NCBI GenBank assembly: GCA_024397935.1 | Contig: CP073743.1 | Span: 3,100,001 to 3,164,000, forward strand | DNA: 64,000 nt | Source of the DNA: a bacterium SCSIO 12844 | GTDB lineage: Bacteria > Pseudomonadota > Gammaproteobacteria > Francisellales > Francisellaceae | Reading direction: 5' to 3' | Shown: piece after piece, positions 10,899-19,452 of the stretch | Layout of the letters: every line of letters starts with the position of its first letter | Position numbering within the stretch: position 1 is the first letter of the stretch | The notes under the pieces: model-generated | The model's input: the letters and a program-made list of their open reading frames with translations, nothing else | Databases searched by the model: none | What the model was told of the DNA's origin: nothing | Position numbers and translations under genes: made by a program

Positions 10899-12155
10899 TT
10901 AACGATCTACATCACCAAATACGATATCTTGGGTTGCAATAATTGCTGGTACATCAGCAAGCATATGCCCTTTTAACATCTCATTCATAGCACTTAAATG
11001 CGCAAAACCAGGCGCACGAATTTTTAATCGGTACGGTTTATTAGCCCCATCAGAGATAAGATAAATACCAAACTCACCTTTTGGATGTTCTACTGCCTGA
11101 TAAACCTCACCTTCTGGCACACAATAGCCTTCAGTAAAAAGCTTAAAATGGTGAATTAACGCTTCCATATCATGTTTCATTGTCTGACGATCTGGTGGCG
11201 CAACTTTATGATCTCTAGCAATCACATCACCAGGATTTTCTCTTAGCCATTGTATACATTGACGCATAATATGATTACTTTGACGCATCTCTTCAATGCG
11301 AATCAAATAACGATCATAGCAGTCACCAGCTTTACCAATAGGAATTTCAAAATCTAAGTTTTCATAGACTTCATAAGGTTGTGTTTTCCGTAAGTCCCAT
11401 TCAATACCGCTTGCTCTTAACATCGGTCCTGTAAAACCAAGCTGTAATGCTCGCTCAGGCGAGACAACCCCAATACCAACCGTACGTTGCTTCCAAATAC
11501 GGTTATCGGTTAATAAACTTTCATATTCATCGACACACTTAGGAAAACGCTCAGTAAAGTCCCAAAGAAAATCAAGCAGTGAACCTTGGCGATTCTTATT
11601 TAATTTATCACATGTTTTTTGTGATCTAAAATGTGAAGGTTGATACTGAGGCATTTGCTCTGGCAAGTCACGATAAACACCACCTGGTCGAAAATAAGTT
11701 GCATGCATTCTAGCACCTGAGACTGCTTCATAACAATCCATTAAATCTTCTCGCTCGCGAAATGCATATAAAAATGCCGTCATTGCACCTAAATCAAGCC
11801 CATTTGCCGCTGTCCACATCAAATGGTTTAAAATACGTGTTATTTCACTGAAAAGCACTCGAATATACTGCGCTCTAATTGGTATTTGAATATCAAGTAA
11901 TTTCTCAATCGCCATTACATAGGCATGTTCATTACACATCATTGAAACATAATCAAGGCGATCCATATAACCAATACTTTGATTAAATGGCTTTGTCTCT
12001 GCCAATTTTTCTGTTCCACGATGTAATAAGCCAATATGTGGATCAGCACGCATAATGGTTTCGCCATCAAGCTCAAGCACCAATCTTAATACACCATGTG
12101 CAGCTGGATGTTGCGGCCCAAAGTTCATGGTATAGTTTTTAAATTCAGCTGACAT
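10899..12155 (-). CDS. nuoD: NADH-quinone oxidoreductase subunit D
   Basis: The 49-kDa-type subunit of complex I, which lines the quinone site; 418 residues, not fused to NuoC. It starts with the family block [16 protein letters not shown], whose histidine and neighbours contact quinone, and contains [14 protein letters not shown] and [20 protein letters not shown]. Its ATG overlaps the nuoC stop by one base (TAATG), an arrangement that normally means translational coupling. Confidence 0.98.
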   Translation of the reverse strand: MSAEFKNYTMNFGPQHPAAHGVLRLVLELDGETIMRADPHIGLLHRGTEKLAETKPFNQSIGYMDRLDYVSMMCNEHAYVMAIEKLLDIQIPIRAQYIRVLFSEITRILNHLMWTAANGLDLGAMTAFLYAFREREDLMDCYEAVSGARMHATYFRPGGVYRDLPEQMPQYQPSHFRSQKTCDKLNKNRQGSLLDFLWDFTERFPKCVDEYESLLTDNRIWKQRTVGIGVVSPERALQLGFTGPMLRASGIEWDLRKTQPYEVYENLDFEIPIGKAGDCYDRYLIRIEEMRQSNHIMRQCIQWLRENPGDVIARDHKVAPPDRQTMKHDMEALIHHFKLFTEGYCVPEGEVYQAVEHPKGEFGIYLISDGANKPYRLKIRAPGFAHLSAMNEMLKGHMLADVPAIIATQDIVFGDVDR

Positions 12156-12883
12156 TATTTTCTCTCTTTATCATCAGATAGTGGAAGTTGTATATCACTA
12201 TCATAGCGATTATCATCTCGTATCACTCTAGGCACTAGAACACGCTCCTCAAGCTCAACTGGCTCATAAATAACGCGCTTTAAGCTTTCATCATAACGCA
12301 TTTCAACATGCCCTGAGATTGGAAAATCTTTTCTAAAAGGATGCCCTGTAAAGCCATAATCCGTTAAAATACGACGTAAGTCTGGGTGATTATCAAATAA
12401 AATTCCAAAAAGATCAAACGCTTCACGCTCATACCAATCAGCGACTGTCCATAACTCAACAACACTTGGTAAAATTAGCTCTGATTCATCTAAATACGTT
12501 TTAACTCGTAGACGCAAGTTATTTTTAATCGACAACAAATGATAGCAAACACCAAAGCGTGGTTTATCCCAGTGATGTGCTTTATCGACTATATGATCAG
12601 ATTGATCAACACCTCTTGAAAAACCCGTTGAAGTTGCTTTCGCTGTTAGCCACTGCTCATGGCCATAAGTTAAATAATCAACACCAGTAATATCAATTAA
12701 TATTTCAAAATCAAATTGCTTTTTTAACTGTTTAAGGAAGAAAAATAGCCTATCTTTTGCAATCGTTATCGTTAACTCATGATAGGCATGCTCAATCGCT
12801 AATGAATCATAGTCAAGCGCTTTAATTTGCTCTAAAAGCTCATTTAACTTTGAATTAATCTGTATTTGGCGATCTGTCACCAT
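12155..12883 (-). CDS. nuoC: NADH-quinone oxidoreductase subunit C
   Basis: The 30-kDa-type subunit of the connecting module of complex I, 242 residues. The family signature is present in the C-terminal half as [20 protein letters not shown] followed by [17 protein letters not shown]. The ATG at 12883 follows AAAGGAG. There is a mildly unusual insert (residues about 80-95, [16 protein letters not shown]) before the conserved [10 protein letters not shown] block. Confidence 0.97.
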   Translation of the reverse strand: MVTDRQIQINSKLNELLEQIKALDYDSLAIEHAYHELTITIAKDRLFFFLKQLKKQFDFEILIDITGVDYLTYGHEQWLTAKATSTGFSRGVDQSDHIVDKAHHWDKPRFGVCYHLLSIKNNLRLRVKTYLDESELILPSVVELWTVADWYEREAFDLFGILFDNHPDLRRILTDYGFTGHPFRKDFPISGHVEMRYDESLKRVIYEPVELEERVLVPRVIRDDNRYDSDIQLPLSDDKERK

Positions 12884-12895
12884 AGCTTTACTCCT

Positions 12896-13378
12896 TTAGC
12901 CACGCGCAATGGTATTGGTTCTTTTTATTTTATTCTGCAATTGAATAATACCATATAATAAAGCTTCTGCTGTCGGTGGGCAGCCTGGGACATAAATATC
13001 AACTGGCACAATACGATCACAACCTCTGACAACTGAATAAGAATAATGATAATAGCCACCACCATTAGCACATGAACCCATTGAGATAACCCATTTTGGA
13101 TCTGGCATTTGATCATATACTTTGCGTAATGCTGGTGCCATCTTATTACATAAAGTACCTGCTACAATCATCACATCACTTTGCCTAGGTGAGGGCCTAA
13201 AAACCACACCAAAACGATCAAGATCATAACGTGCAGCTCCTGCTTGCATCATTTCAACTGCACAGCATGCCAAACCAAATGTCATTGGCCACAAAGAACC
13301 CGTTCTCACCCAGTTAATTAATTCATCCGCACTAGTAGTTAGAAATCCTCGAGAAGCAAGTTTGTCATTTACTCCCAT
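12896..13378 (-). CDS. nuoB: NADH-quinone oxidoreductase subunit B
   Basis: Subunit carrying the terminal 4Fe-4S cluster N2, which reduces quinone. The ligands are visible: the tandem cysteines of [10 protein letters not shown], the cysteine of [10 protein letters not shown] and that of [15 protein letters not shown] start at the ATG at 13378 (160 residues), because AGGAG lies just before it. The frame extends 7 codons further upstream to 13399 without a better signal. The start lies inside the end of nuoA, a 10-base overlap. Confidence 0.97.
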   Translation of the reverse strand: MGVNDKLASRGFLTTSADELINWVRTGSLWPMTFGLACCAVEMMQAGAARYDLDRFGVVFRPSPRQSDVMIVAGTLCNKMAPALRKVYDQMPDPKWVISMGSCANGGGYYHYSYSVVRGCDRIVPVDIYVPGCPPTAEALLYGIIQLQNKIKRTNTIARG

Positions 13379-13740
13379 TCTAGCGCTCCTTTTTTCCACT
13401 CATAAATAAAGCCAATTAGTAAAACAAATAAAAAAACCATCATTGATAAAAAGGCAATTAATGACAACTTAGATAAAACGGCCGACCATGGAAATAAAAA
13501 TGCAATCTCAAGATCAAAAACTAAAAATAATATAGCAACCAAATAATAACGCACATCAAATTTCATTCGCGCATCTTCAAACTCAGGAAAGCCGCATTCA
13601 AAGGGCGAGTTTTTTTCTTCACTTGGACGATCTGCACCAACAAACTTAGAAACCACTTTACCTGCTACAGCAGCACCAATGCCAACTAAAGACGATAATA
13701 TTAAAAATACCAATACCGGTAGATAATTCTCATACAACAT
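13369..13740 (-). CDS. nuoA: NADH-quinone oxidoreductase subunit A
   Basis: First gene of the nuo operon; small membrane subunit with three helices, 123 residues. The family block between helices 1 and 2 is clear ([20 protein letters not shown]), followed by [14 protein letters not shown] with its conserved acidic residues. A promoter candidate lies about 50 bases upstream. The stop codon overlaps nuoB. Confidence 0.97.
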   Translation of the reverse strand: MLYENYLPVLVFLILSSLVGIGAAVAGKVVSKFVGADRPSEEKNSPFECGFPEFEDARMKFDVRYYLVAILFLVFDLEIAFLFPWSAVLSKLSLIAFLSMMVFLFVLLIGFIYEWKKGALEWE

Positions 13741-13791
13741 AGGCTATTCCTTAATGATACGATAACCTTACATCCTATTACTTCTGCCAAC

Positions 13792-13819
13792 ATTATATAA
13801 TGATAAGCTTAAATTTCCA
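13792..13819 (-). promoter_or_regulatory. Candidate promoter of the nuo operon
   Basis: On the minus strand a perfect TATAAT -10 box (13792-13797) is preceded at 16 bases by TGGAAA as a -35 box (13814-13819). Transcription would start near 13785, about 45 bases before nuoA. It lies between tRNA-Leu and nuoA, so the operon need not depend on read-through from tpiA-secG. The -35 match is only moderate. Confidence 0.5.
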
Positions 13820-13865
13820 CTCAAACTTTAGCTTAAAATCATATCTTCAACAAGATTAGCCAATT

Positions 13866-13952
13866 TGGTGCCGAAGGCGGGACTTGAACCCGCACGGACA
13901 TACGCCCACTACCCCCTCAAGATAGCGTGTCTACCAATTCCACCACTTCGGC
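13866..13952 (-). tRNA. tRNA-Leu (anticodon GAG)
   Basis: An 87-base class II tRNA read on the minus strand. The acceptor stem GCCGAAG pairs with CTTCGGC, and the 3' CCA is encoded. The D arm (TGGTGGAATTGGTAGACACG), a long variable arm and the T arm GGGTTCAAGTCCC are present. The anticodon stem CTATC/GGTAG encloses the loop TTGAGGG, giving anticodon GAG, which reads CUC and CUU. It lies between secG and nuoA, all on one strand. Confidence 0.97.
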
Positions 13953-14001
13953 AATAGTTTTATAGATGCGACACTACTTAGCTTTTAAAATATTACGCTT
14001 A

Positions 14002-14394
14002 TTATTTATCTTCAGATGATGAAGAGCTCTGCTTTTGAATCTGTTCAATTAAATTATTACTGCTACTAGAATGATCCAACAACTGATTAACCTCAGTTTT
14101 ATCTTTAGCTGCTACAGGCTTTGTTGTTGTTTGCGTTACTGGCAACTGCAGAGATTCTTGAGCTTTTAACGAGCTTAAATGCCCTAATGTTAATGCTGTA
14201 ATAAAAAATAAAGCAGCTAATAAACCAGTTAATTTTAATAAAAATGGAGCAGCCCCTTTTGAACCAAAAACTGTTGTAGAACTTCCGCTACCAAACGATG
14301 CACCCATATCTGCACCTTTACCATGCTGAAGTAAGACCAAAGCAATAATTGCAATTGCGATAATAATATGTAGTATAAGCACCAATTCTATCAT
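14002..14394 (-). CDS. secG: Preprotein translocase subunit SecG
   Basis: Inner-membrane auxiliary subunit of the SecYEG translocon. It has two hydrophobic helices (about residues 3-22 and 53-72) joined by a conserved loop, LLQHGKGADMGASFGSGSST, which is the family hallmark. The 130 residues include a Ser/Gln/Lys-rich C-terminal tail of about 50 residues that is low in complexity and typical for the family. It begins 5 bases after the tpiA stop, so the two are cotranscribed. Confidence 0.95.
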   Translation of the reverse strand: MIELVLILHIIIAIAIIALVLLQHGKGADMGASFGSGSSTTVFGSKGAAPFLLKLTGLLAALFFITALTLGHLSSLKAQESLQLPVTQTTTKPVAAKDKTEVNQLLDHSSSSNNLIEQIQKQSSSSSEDK

Positions 14395-14399
14395 TGTAT

Positions 14400-15143
14400 C
14401 TATGCCATATTTACAATTTTTACAAACATATCTGCATCTAATGATGCACCACCAATTAAACCACCATCAACATTCTCTAACTGAAATAACTCAGAAGCAT
14501 TTTGAGGTTTTACGCTGCCACCATAAACGATTCTTATCATTTTAGCAAGTTTCTGATTGTGATTTTGCAATGTTTGGCGAATAAAACGATGCATTTCTAA
14601 AACATCATTAGCCGTTGCAGCTAAGCCAGTACCAATTGCCCACACTGGTTCATAGGCAATCGTTAATCGTTGCAATTGATCATCTTTTATATCTCTTAAT
14701 ACACTTTGTAGCTGTATTTTAACAATTTCAGTTTGCTGATTACTTTCTCTTTGATCTTTACTCTCTCCAACACATAAAACAACTGATAAGCCTGCATCTA
14801 GCGCTAATTTGACTTTTTTTGACACAGTGAGATTATCTTCTGCAAATAAACTTCTGCGCTCAGAATGACCAATAAGCACATGATTTATACCTAAATCTGC
14901 CAACATTTGACTGTGCACTTCACCCGTATAAGCACCTTCAGAATAAGCACTCACATTCTGCGCACCATAGCCAATACCTTTAGCATCTAGTATTGTTGAG
15001 ACAAAATTTAAATAAGGGTACGGCACAAATAAGATCACATCAACTTTCTCTGTATTAATATTTTGAATCGATTCACATAAATTCTTTGCAAAAGCAAGGC
15101 TACCATAGGATTTCCAATTACCCATTACCAATGGTTTACACAT
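14400..15143 (-). CDS. tpiA: Triosephosphate isomerase
   Basis: Interconverts dihydroxyacetone phosphate and glyceraldehyde 3-phosphate in glycolysis and gluconeogenesis; a cytosolic TIM barrel of 247 residues. Visible are the N-terminal GNWK (catalytic Lys), the catalytic histidine in VLIGHSERR, the catalytic glutamate in IAYEPVWAIGTG (also the mobile loop) and the phosphate-binding YGGSVKPQN. I start at the ATG at 15143 because GGGAG lies just before it; the frame also opens at an upstream TTG that would swallow this signal. Confidence 0.97.
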   Translation of the reverse strand: MCKPLVMGNWKSYGSLAFAKNLCESIQNINTEKVDVILFVPYPYLNFVSTILDAKGIGYGAQNVSAYSEGAYTGEVHSQMLADLGINHVLIGHSERRSLFAEDNLTVSKKVKLALDAGLSVVLCVGESKDQRESNQQTEIVKIQLQSVLRDIKDDQLQRLTIAYEPVWAIGTGLAATANDVLEMHRFIRQTLQNHNQKLAKMIRIVYGGSVKPQNASELFQLENVDGGLIGGASLDADMFVKIVNMA

Positions 15144-15318
15144 TTTTGCTCCCAAATTAACTACTCATTTTACTTGATAAATGGATTTTAACTTAAACTT
15201 AGACTTGAAACCATCTTATTTATAATATTCGCATAAAATATTTTTGTATTATTTTTATCATTAAAATCAAATAATAAATTATCATTTAAGTATTTTTGAT
15301 ATAAAAAAATCGATTTTA

Positions 15319-15346
15319 TTTGCATTTAATTCAAATTATGTAGTAT
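15319..15346 (+). promoter_or_regulatory. Candidate promoter for the 318-residue unknown protein
   Basis: TTTGCA (15319-15324) and TAGTAT (15341-15346) are separated by 16 bases, in the divergent gap between tpiA and the gene at 15419. The leader would be about 65 bases. The surrounding DNA is almost pure A/T, so chance matches are likely. Confidence 0.3.
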
Positions 15347-15356
15347 ATTCAATATA

Positions 15357-15371
15357 GTATATTTAATATAC
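15357..15371. promoter_or_regulatory. A/T palindrome, possible operator
   Basis: GTATATTTAATATAC is a perfect 7-base inverted repeat around one central base. It lies 48 bases before the ATG at 15419, just downstream of the candidate promoter. A related sequence, AGTATATTCAATATAG, lies immediately upstream. The position fits a repressor site, but no regulator is visible nearby. Confidence 0.3.
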
Positions 15372-15418
15372 AAATTGATAATATAAACAACTAACAATGA
15401 TACTAAGGGGTTGAAATT

Positions 15419-16375
15419 ATGTTTATAGCAAGAGAAATGGCAAATCAATTTTTAAACAAAATAGGATCAAGTGGAGGTGTTCGTCATAGTTTTATCGCTT
15501 TAAATGCACTTAATGAAGCTCGTCAAAATTATGTAGCTGCTGGCAATCCAGATCAAAACGCATTAAAAAAGCTTGACTTAACTTTTAGCACAATACTACA
15601 AGAAACTGAAGTTAATGTTACTTTTAACCGAGATATAGTTGGCAAAAATGAACCTGGTCTATTAACTACTGCTCAAATAAAAGAATCGTTTGCAAAATTT
15701 CAGTTACTCGCAGATACAGAAGCTAAATTAAAGCCTTACCTAGAATCTGCAATAAATGAACGTTTTACTCGCATGAATAATATTTGGCTTGGCGATACTG
15801 TTGATACTCGTCAAAAAGAACCACACAAAAAAGATAATATAACTAAACAACTTCTTGGCGCTATGGAAGAAGCCCTTATTTTTAAAAAAGGAGATAAAGA
15901 TGAGCAAACTCAATTAACACAATATGGAGAACAAGTTAAGCAAAAGATGGGGAATGATTTTAGTAAAGCTATACAACTACTTGATAACAATATAGCAACT
16001 CAAGCAACAATATATAGATCGACTACTGATTCACAATATGATTCATTACCAGGCTCTTTTAATACAGCCTGGAAGAATCCATCCAGAGCATTTGGAGTTG
16101 AAAGAGAAGTTAGAAAATCTGATACTAATCCTCAAGATTTGATTTATTGTAAAGAACATCAGCTTAAACTTGTTGATCAGTTACAAAAAGATGGCATCCT
16201 GAATAGTTTCACCAAAGATCAAATTGACAATAACCTTATTCGTTATATTGAACGCCAAGCTGAAGTAATGGTGCCAGTTAATCAACTAGAAGATTCTCAG
16301 ACGTTATTTTATAATGCACAGCAATCAAACCAACAACAAAATACTCCATCCTCAACACCTAATAATAATCCATAG
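15419..16375 (+). CDS. Protein of unknown function, paralogue of the gene at 16429
   Basis: I do not recognise a known domain in these 318 residues. The product looks soluble and largely helical, with no membrane segment and no classical signal peptide. The C-terminal 25 residues are Gln/Asn/Ser/Pro-rich. From about residue 160 it aligns in order with the convergent gene at 16429: YGEQ, a KA.QL.(D/N)N segment, VE(R/K)E, CKE.QL, a RYIE segment and LFY.AQ. The N terminus is positively charged apart from one glutamate. The ATG follows AAGGGG. It could be an exported or effector-like protein, but nothing seen here proves it. Confidence 0.85.
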   Translation: MFIAREMANQFLNKIGSSGGVRHSFIALNALNEARQNYVAAGNPDQNALKKLDLTFSTILQETEVNVTFNRDIVGKNEPGLLTTAQIKESFAKFQLLADTEAKLKPYLESAINERFTRMNNIWLGDTVDTRQKEPHKKDNITKQLLGAMEEALIFKKGDKDEQTQLTQYGEQVKQKMGNDFSKAIQLLDNNIATQATIYRSTTDSQYDSLPGSFNTAWKNPSRAFGVEREVRKSDTNPQDLIYCKEHQLKLVDQLQKDGILNSFTKDQIDNNLIRYIERQAEVMVPVNQLEDSQTLFYNAQQSNQQQNTPSSTPNNNP

Positions 16376-16428
16376 GCTTATATTAATCAGGGATGATTTA
16401 TCTATTTTCTATTCTTTAAAAGATAATG

Positions 16429-17361
16429 CTAAAGAACAAATTCACTATTCTGATAATTATCCACTTTATTTTGTGCATAAAATAAGGCCTGAGGCTTAGA
16501 AGTCTCTGTAATATGCTTCGGATCAACCAATACTTCATCTCTAGCTTCAATATACCTTCTAAAGTTATCTAATTGGTGAACTGTTAAATCTGACAGTTTA
16601 TCATCATTCACTAATTGATTAAAAAAAGCTAACTGAGCTTCTTTACAAAAAAATGAAGTATCATAAACACCTGGATCAGAGATACAAGCTTCTTTTTCAA
16701 CTACATAGGTTTGCTCTGGATTTAGATAGATTGGCAAATCAAAGGCCATCGAATGATCTAAGGTCCCCCTTGTCATCGGTTCATAAGAAGATTCCTCAAT
16801 TAATTGATTATTGATTAGCTGCATTGCTTTTAGAAATGCTTCTGCACCTAATTTTTCTCTTAATTGTTCGCCATAGGATGTTAGTACAGCCTCTTGATGG
16901 CGGCTAGGCTCAACCTCATAAATAATTGCATTAATACGCCAAGCTACTTCCTGTATAGCTTGAACATTTTGATCAAAATAATGATTATTTATATTCTCTA
17001 CATAGACTGAATTTATGCCGACTAAAAGATTCTGCATATTTGCTTTTATTCGTTCACTTAAATCAGGGTTATTTCTAGCAAATAAATTTAAGGATTCAAT
17101 ATTTGACTGAAATTGTGACATAGTTAAAACAGGTTGGCTCTTGTTCGTTAAAGTTTGATTTAACTGAACCATTGAATCGGTTAGCTGTTGCATTTGATTT
17201 CTAAACTGAGCTAACCGCTCAATCTCTGGCTGCTTATCTAAACCTTTTTGCTGGCTTTCTTGCTTTAGCTGCTCCATTGTCTTTGATAGTACATTCACTG
17301 CGGTTGAAGAAAAACGTCTAATACTTGGCTTTGATATGAATTTTATTCCTGCTCTAAGCAT
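16429..17361 (-). CDS. Protein of unknown function with presequence-like N terminus, paralogue of the gene at 15419
   Basis: A predicted helical protein of 310 residues, convergent with and related to the gene at 15419. Shared landmarks are YGEQLREKLG, the CKEAQL segment, RRYIEARDEV and LFYAQN. The first 28 residues contain six Lys/Arg, many Ser and hydrophobic residues and no acidic residue. They include RRFSST, which fits the R-x-F/S rule for mitochondrial presequence cleavage. This could be chance, or a sign that the protein acts in a host cell. The ATG follows AAGGAT at good spacing. No known family was recognised. Confidence 0.85.
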   Translation of the reverse strand: MLRAGIKFISKPSIRRFSSTAVNVLSKTMEQLKQESQQKGLDKQPEIERLAQFRNQMQQLTDSMVQLNQTLTNKSQPVLTMSQFQSNIESLNLFARNNPDLSERIKANMQNLLVGINSVYVENINNHYFDQNVQAIQEVAWRINAIIYEVEPSRHQEAVLTSYGEQLREKLGAEAFLKAMQLINNQLIEESSYEPMTRGTLDHSMAFDLPIYLNPEQTYVVEKEACISDPGVYDTSFFCKEAQLAFFNQLVNDDKLSDLTVHQLDNFRRYIEARDEVLVDPKHITETSKPQALFYAQNKVDNYQNSEFVL

Positions 17362-17483
17362 TTTAAATATCCTTTTATCTTACACTTTATATGTCTGATT
17401 ATTTAATATAAAATAAATAATCGATAATGGCAATTAAAAATTTTTTGATGGTTAATTATATTATTATTAAAAAATAATTTAGA

Positions 17484-18833
17484 CTAAATACTACTATTAG
17501 ACAATTTTTCAACTATAGCACTTAAGTGTTGGGCATGCTCTGTCGCTAGCTGTTCATCTTCTGCCTCAACCATGACTCGTAGAACAGGCTCAGTACCTGA
17601 TGGGCGAAGGACAACTCGACCGTGACTATCAAGTTTACTCTCTACTACTGCAACTTCACTTTCAATGCTTTCCCAATCATTTTGACTCAACGGCTTATTT
17701 AGTGGGACATTGATCATACATTGTGGCATTTTATCAAAATCGGCCAATAAATCTTTGAGTGATTTTTTCTCAGTTATCATCACAGCTAACACCTGTAGCG
17801 CTGCAATAATACCATCACCTGTGGTATTGGCATCTAAACAAATAACATGTCCTGAAGCCTCTCCCCCTAATCGCCATTTTTTTTCTCTTAATTTTTCAAT
17901 TACATAACGATCACCAACTTTAGCACGCTCAAAATTTACACCCGCTCTTTTCAGTGCTAATTCTAATGCAAAGTTACTCATGACAGTACCCACAACGCCA
18001 CCTTGCAATTGATTGGATTTTTTTGCTTGTATGGCCAATAAATAAATTACTTCATCACCATCGATTAAACGACCTTGACTATCTGATAAAATCAAACGAT
18101 CCGCATCACCATCTAATGCAATACCAATATCTGCTTTTTCTTTAAGTACACGTTCAATCATTGCTTGAGGATAAACAGCACCACAATGATCATTAATATT
18201 CAAGCCATTGGGTGTATCTGCAATGACAATCACCTGTGCACCTAATTCTCTAAAGACACTTGGCGCTACATGATAAGCTGCACCATTAGCACAATCTAAT
18301 ACAATTTTTACACCCTTTAGCATTATTGAATTTGGAATTGATGCTTTACAGAACTCAATATAACGCCCTGGCGCATCATCAATACGATCAATCGCACCTA
18401 TCTCTTCTGGCACAACACACTCTAGTGGCTTTTCTAATAACGCCTCTATTTCAAGTTCAAGGTCATCATCCAATTTAAAGCCATCTTCTGAGAAAAACTT
18501 AATACCATTATCATGATGTGGATTATGAGATGCGCTAATTACAATACCTGCAGCAGCATGAAAAGTACGCGTTAGATAGGCAACTGCTGGCGTCGGCATT
18601 GGTCCTAATAAATACACATCAACACCACTTGCTGTCAGACCAGCAGACAGTGCAGACTCTAATAAATAACAAGAGCGCCTTGTATCTTTACCAATAACAA
18701 CTTTGGCCTTTTTTTTATTTTTACATAACACATTACCAACAGCCCAACCTAAATGCAATGCAACTTCTGGTGTAATTGGGTAACGCCCAATATAGCCCCT
18801 GATTCCATCAGTACCAAATAATTTTCTGCTCAT
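17484..18833 (-). CDS. glmM: Phosphoglucosamine mutase
   Basis: Converts glucosamine 6-phosphate to glucosamine 1-phosphate for UDP-GlcNAc, hence peptidoglycan and LPS. The 449 residues match the family length. The phosphorylated serine is Ser102 in ISASHNPHHDNGIKFF, the metal-binding loop is ALDGDADRLI, the sugar-binding loop is GGEASGH and the C-terminal phosphate loop is RPSGTEPVLRVMVE. The N terminus (RKLFGTDGIRG) is characteristic of GlmM rather than PGM/ManB. The gene appears to stand alone; folP and ftsH are not adjacent as they often are. Confidence 0.97.
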   Translation of the reverse strand: MSRKLFGTDGIRGYIGRYPITPEVALHLGWAVGNVLCKNKKKAKVVIGKDTRRSCYLLESALSAGLTASGVDVYLLGPMPTPAVAYLTRTFHAAAGIVISASHNPHHDNGIKFFSEDGFKLDDDLELEIEALLEKPLECVVPEEIGAIDRIDDAPGRYIEFCKASIPNSIMLKGVKIVLDCANGAAYHVAPSVFRELGAQVIVIADTPNGLNINDHCGAVYPQAMIERVLKEKADIGIALDGDADRLILSDSQGRLIDGDEVIYLLAIQAKKSNQLQGGVVGTVMSNFALELALKRAGVNFERAKVGDRYVIEKLREKKWRLGGEASGHVICLDANTTGDGIIAALQVLAVMITEKKSLKDLLADFDKMPQCMINVPLNKPLSQNDWESIESEVAVVESKLDSHGRVVLRPSGTEPVLRVMVEAEDEQLATEHAQHLSAIVEKLSNSSI

Positions 18834-18919
18834 AACTTAAAGAGCACTCCTATATTAATTACTTAAAAATAAAAGCCTAAGGATAACGAATTTTACGCTT
18901 AAAGGTAAACCTATTTATT

Positions 18920-19399
18920 TTAAGATTCAATTTTTAAGAAAGGAATAGATAAAGGATATGGCCAGATTTCACCATTTGCTGCTTTAATTGCACCAATAAT
19001 CACAAAGATCACTGTGAGTGCAACTAAAGCAATTAAAAGCAACCAACCAATAAAAATTGCCATTAGAATAATACACAGCACAAAATAGATAATAAAACTT
19101 GCAATCCAGTTAACTAAATTACGGCCCATTTGATCTGCTTTTTGTGAATGTTCTTTAGATAAAAGCCATAATACAAAAGGCAGCACCAGACCTAATATCG
19201 GCACAACAAAACCTGCTAAAATAGATAGATTCATTAAGGTAAGCCAAATATTTTCATTCAGTCCAAATAACTCACCAGAGACATTGGTTTTTAAATTAGC
19301 TTGGCCTAGTAGTTTTTTTTTTGCTTGGTTAAACTCATCCTCTGTCAGAATGCCTGCTTCTTTCAGTTCATTGAGCTTTTTTATCTCATCAGCGATCAT
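18920..19399 (-). CDS. SHOCT / DUF4870 membrane protein
   Basis: The first 32 residues (IKKLNELKEAGILTEDEFNQ) form a SHOCT motif, a short helical hairpin often found at the ends of membrane or oligomerising proteins. The rest, about residues 45-150, has three to four membrane helices and resembles DUF4870 (Tic20-like), including the polar NLVNWIASFIIY segment. The role of this family is not established. It lies between glmM and clpA on the same strand. The ATG follows GGGAG. Confidence 0.85.
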   Translation of the reverse strand: MIADEIKKLNELKEAGILTEDEFNQAKKKLLGQANLKTNVSGELFGLNENIWLTLMNLSILAGFVVPILGLVLPFVLWLLSKEHSQKADQMGRNLVNWIASFIIYFVLCIILMAIFIGWLLLIALVALTVIFVIIGAIKAANGEIWPYPLSIPFLKIES

Positions 19400-19452
19400 T
19401 GCTTATGTGACTCCCTAAATTAGTTTTACAAACGCAACTTTAATTGTCTTTA

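Noticed and set aside
13866-13952. tRNA-Leu as an integration site
   Set aside because: The flanking order secG-tRNA-nuoA is continuous and of the common housekeeping type, with no accessory DNA at the 3' end.
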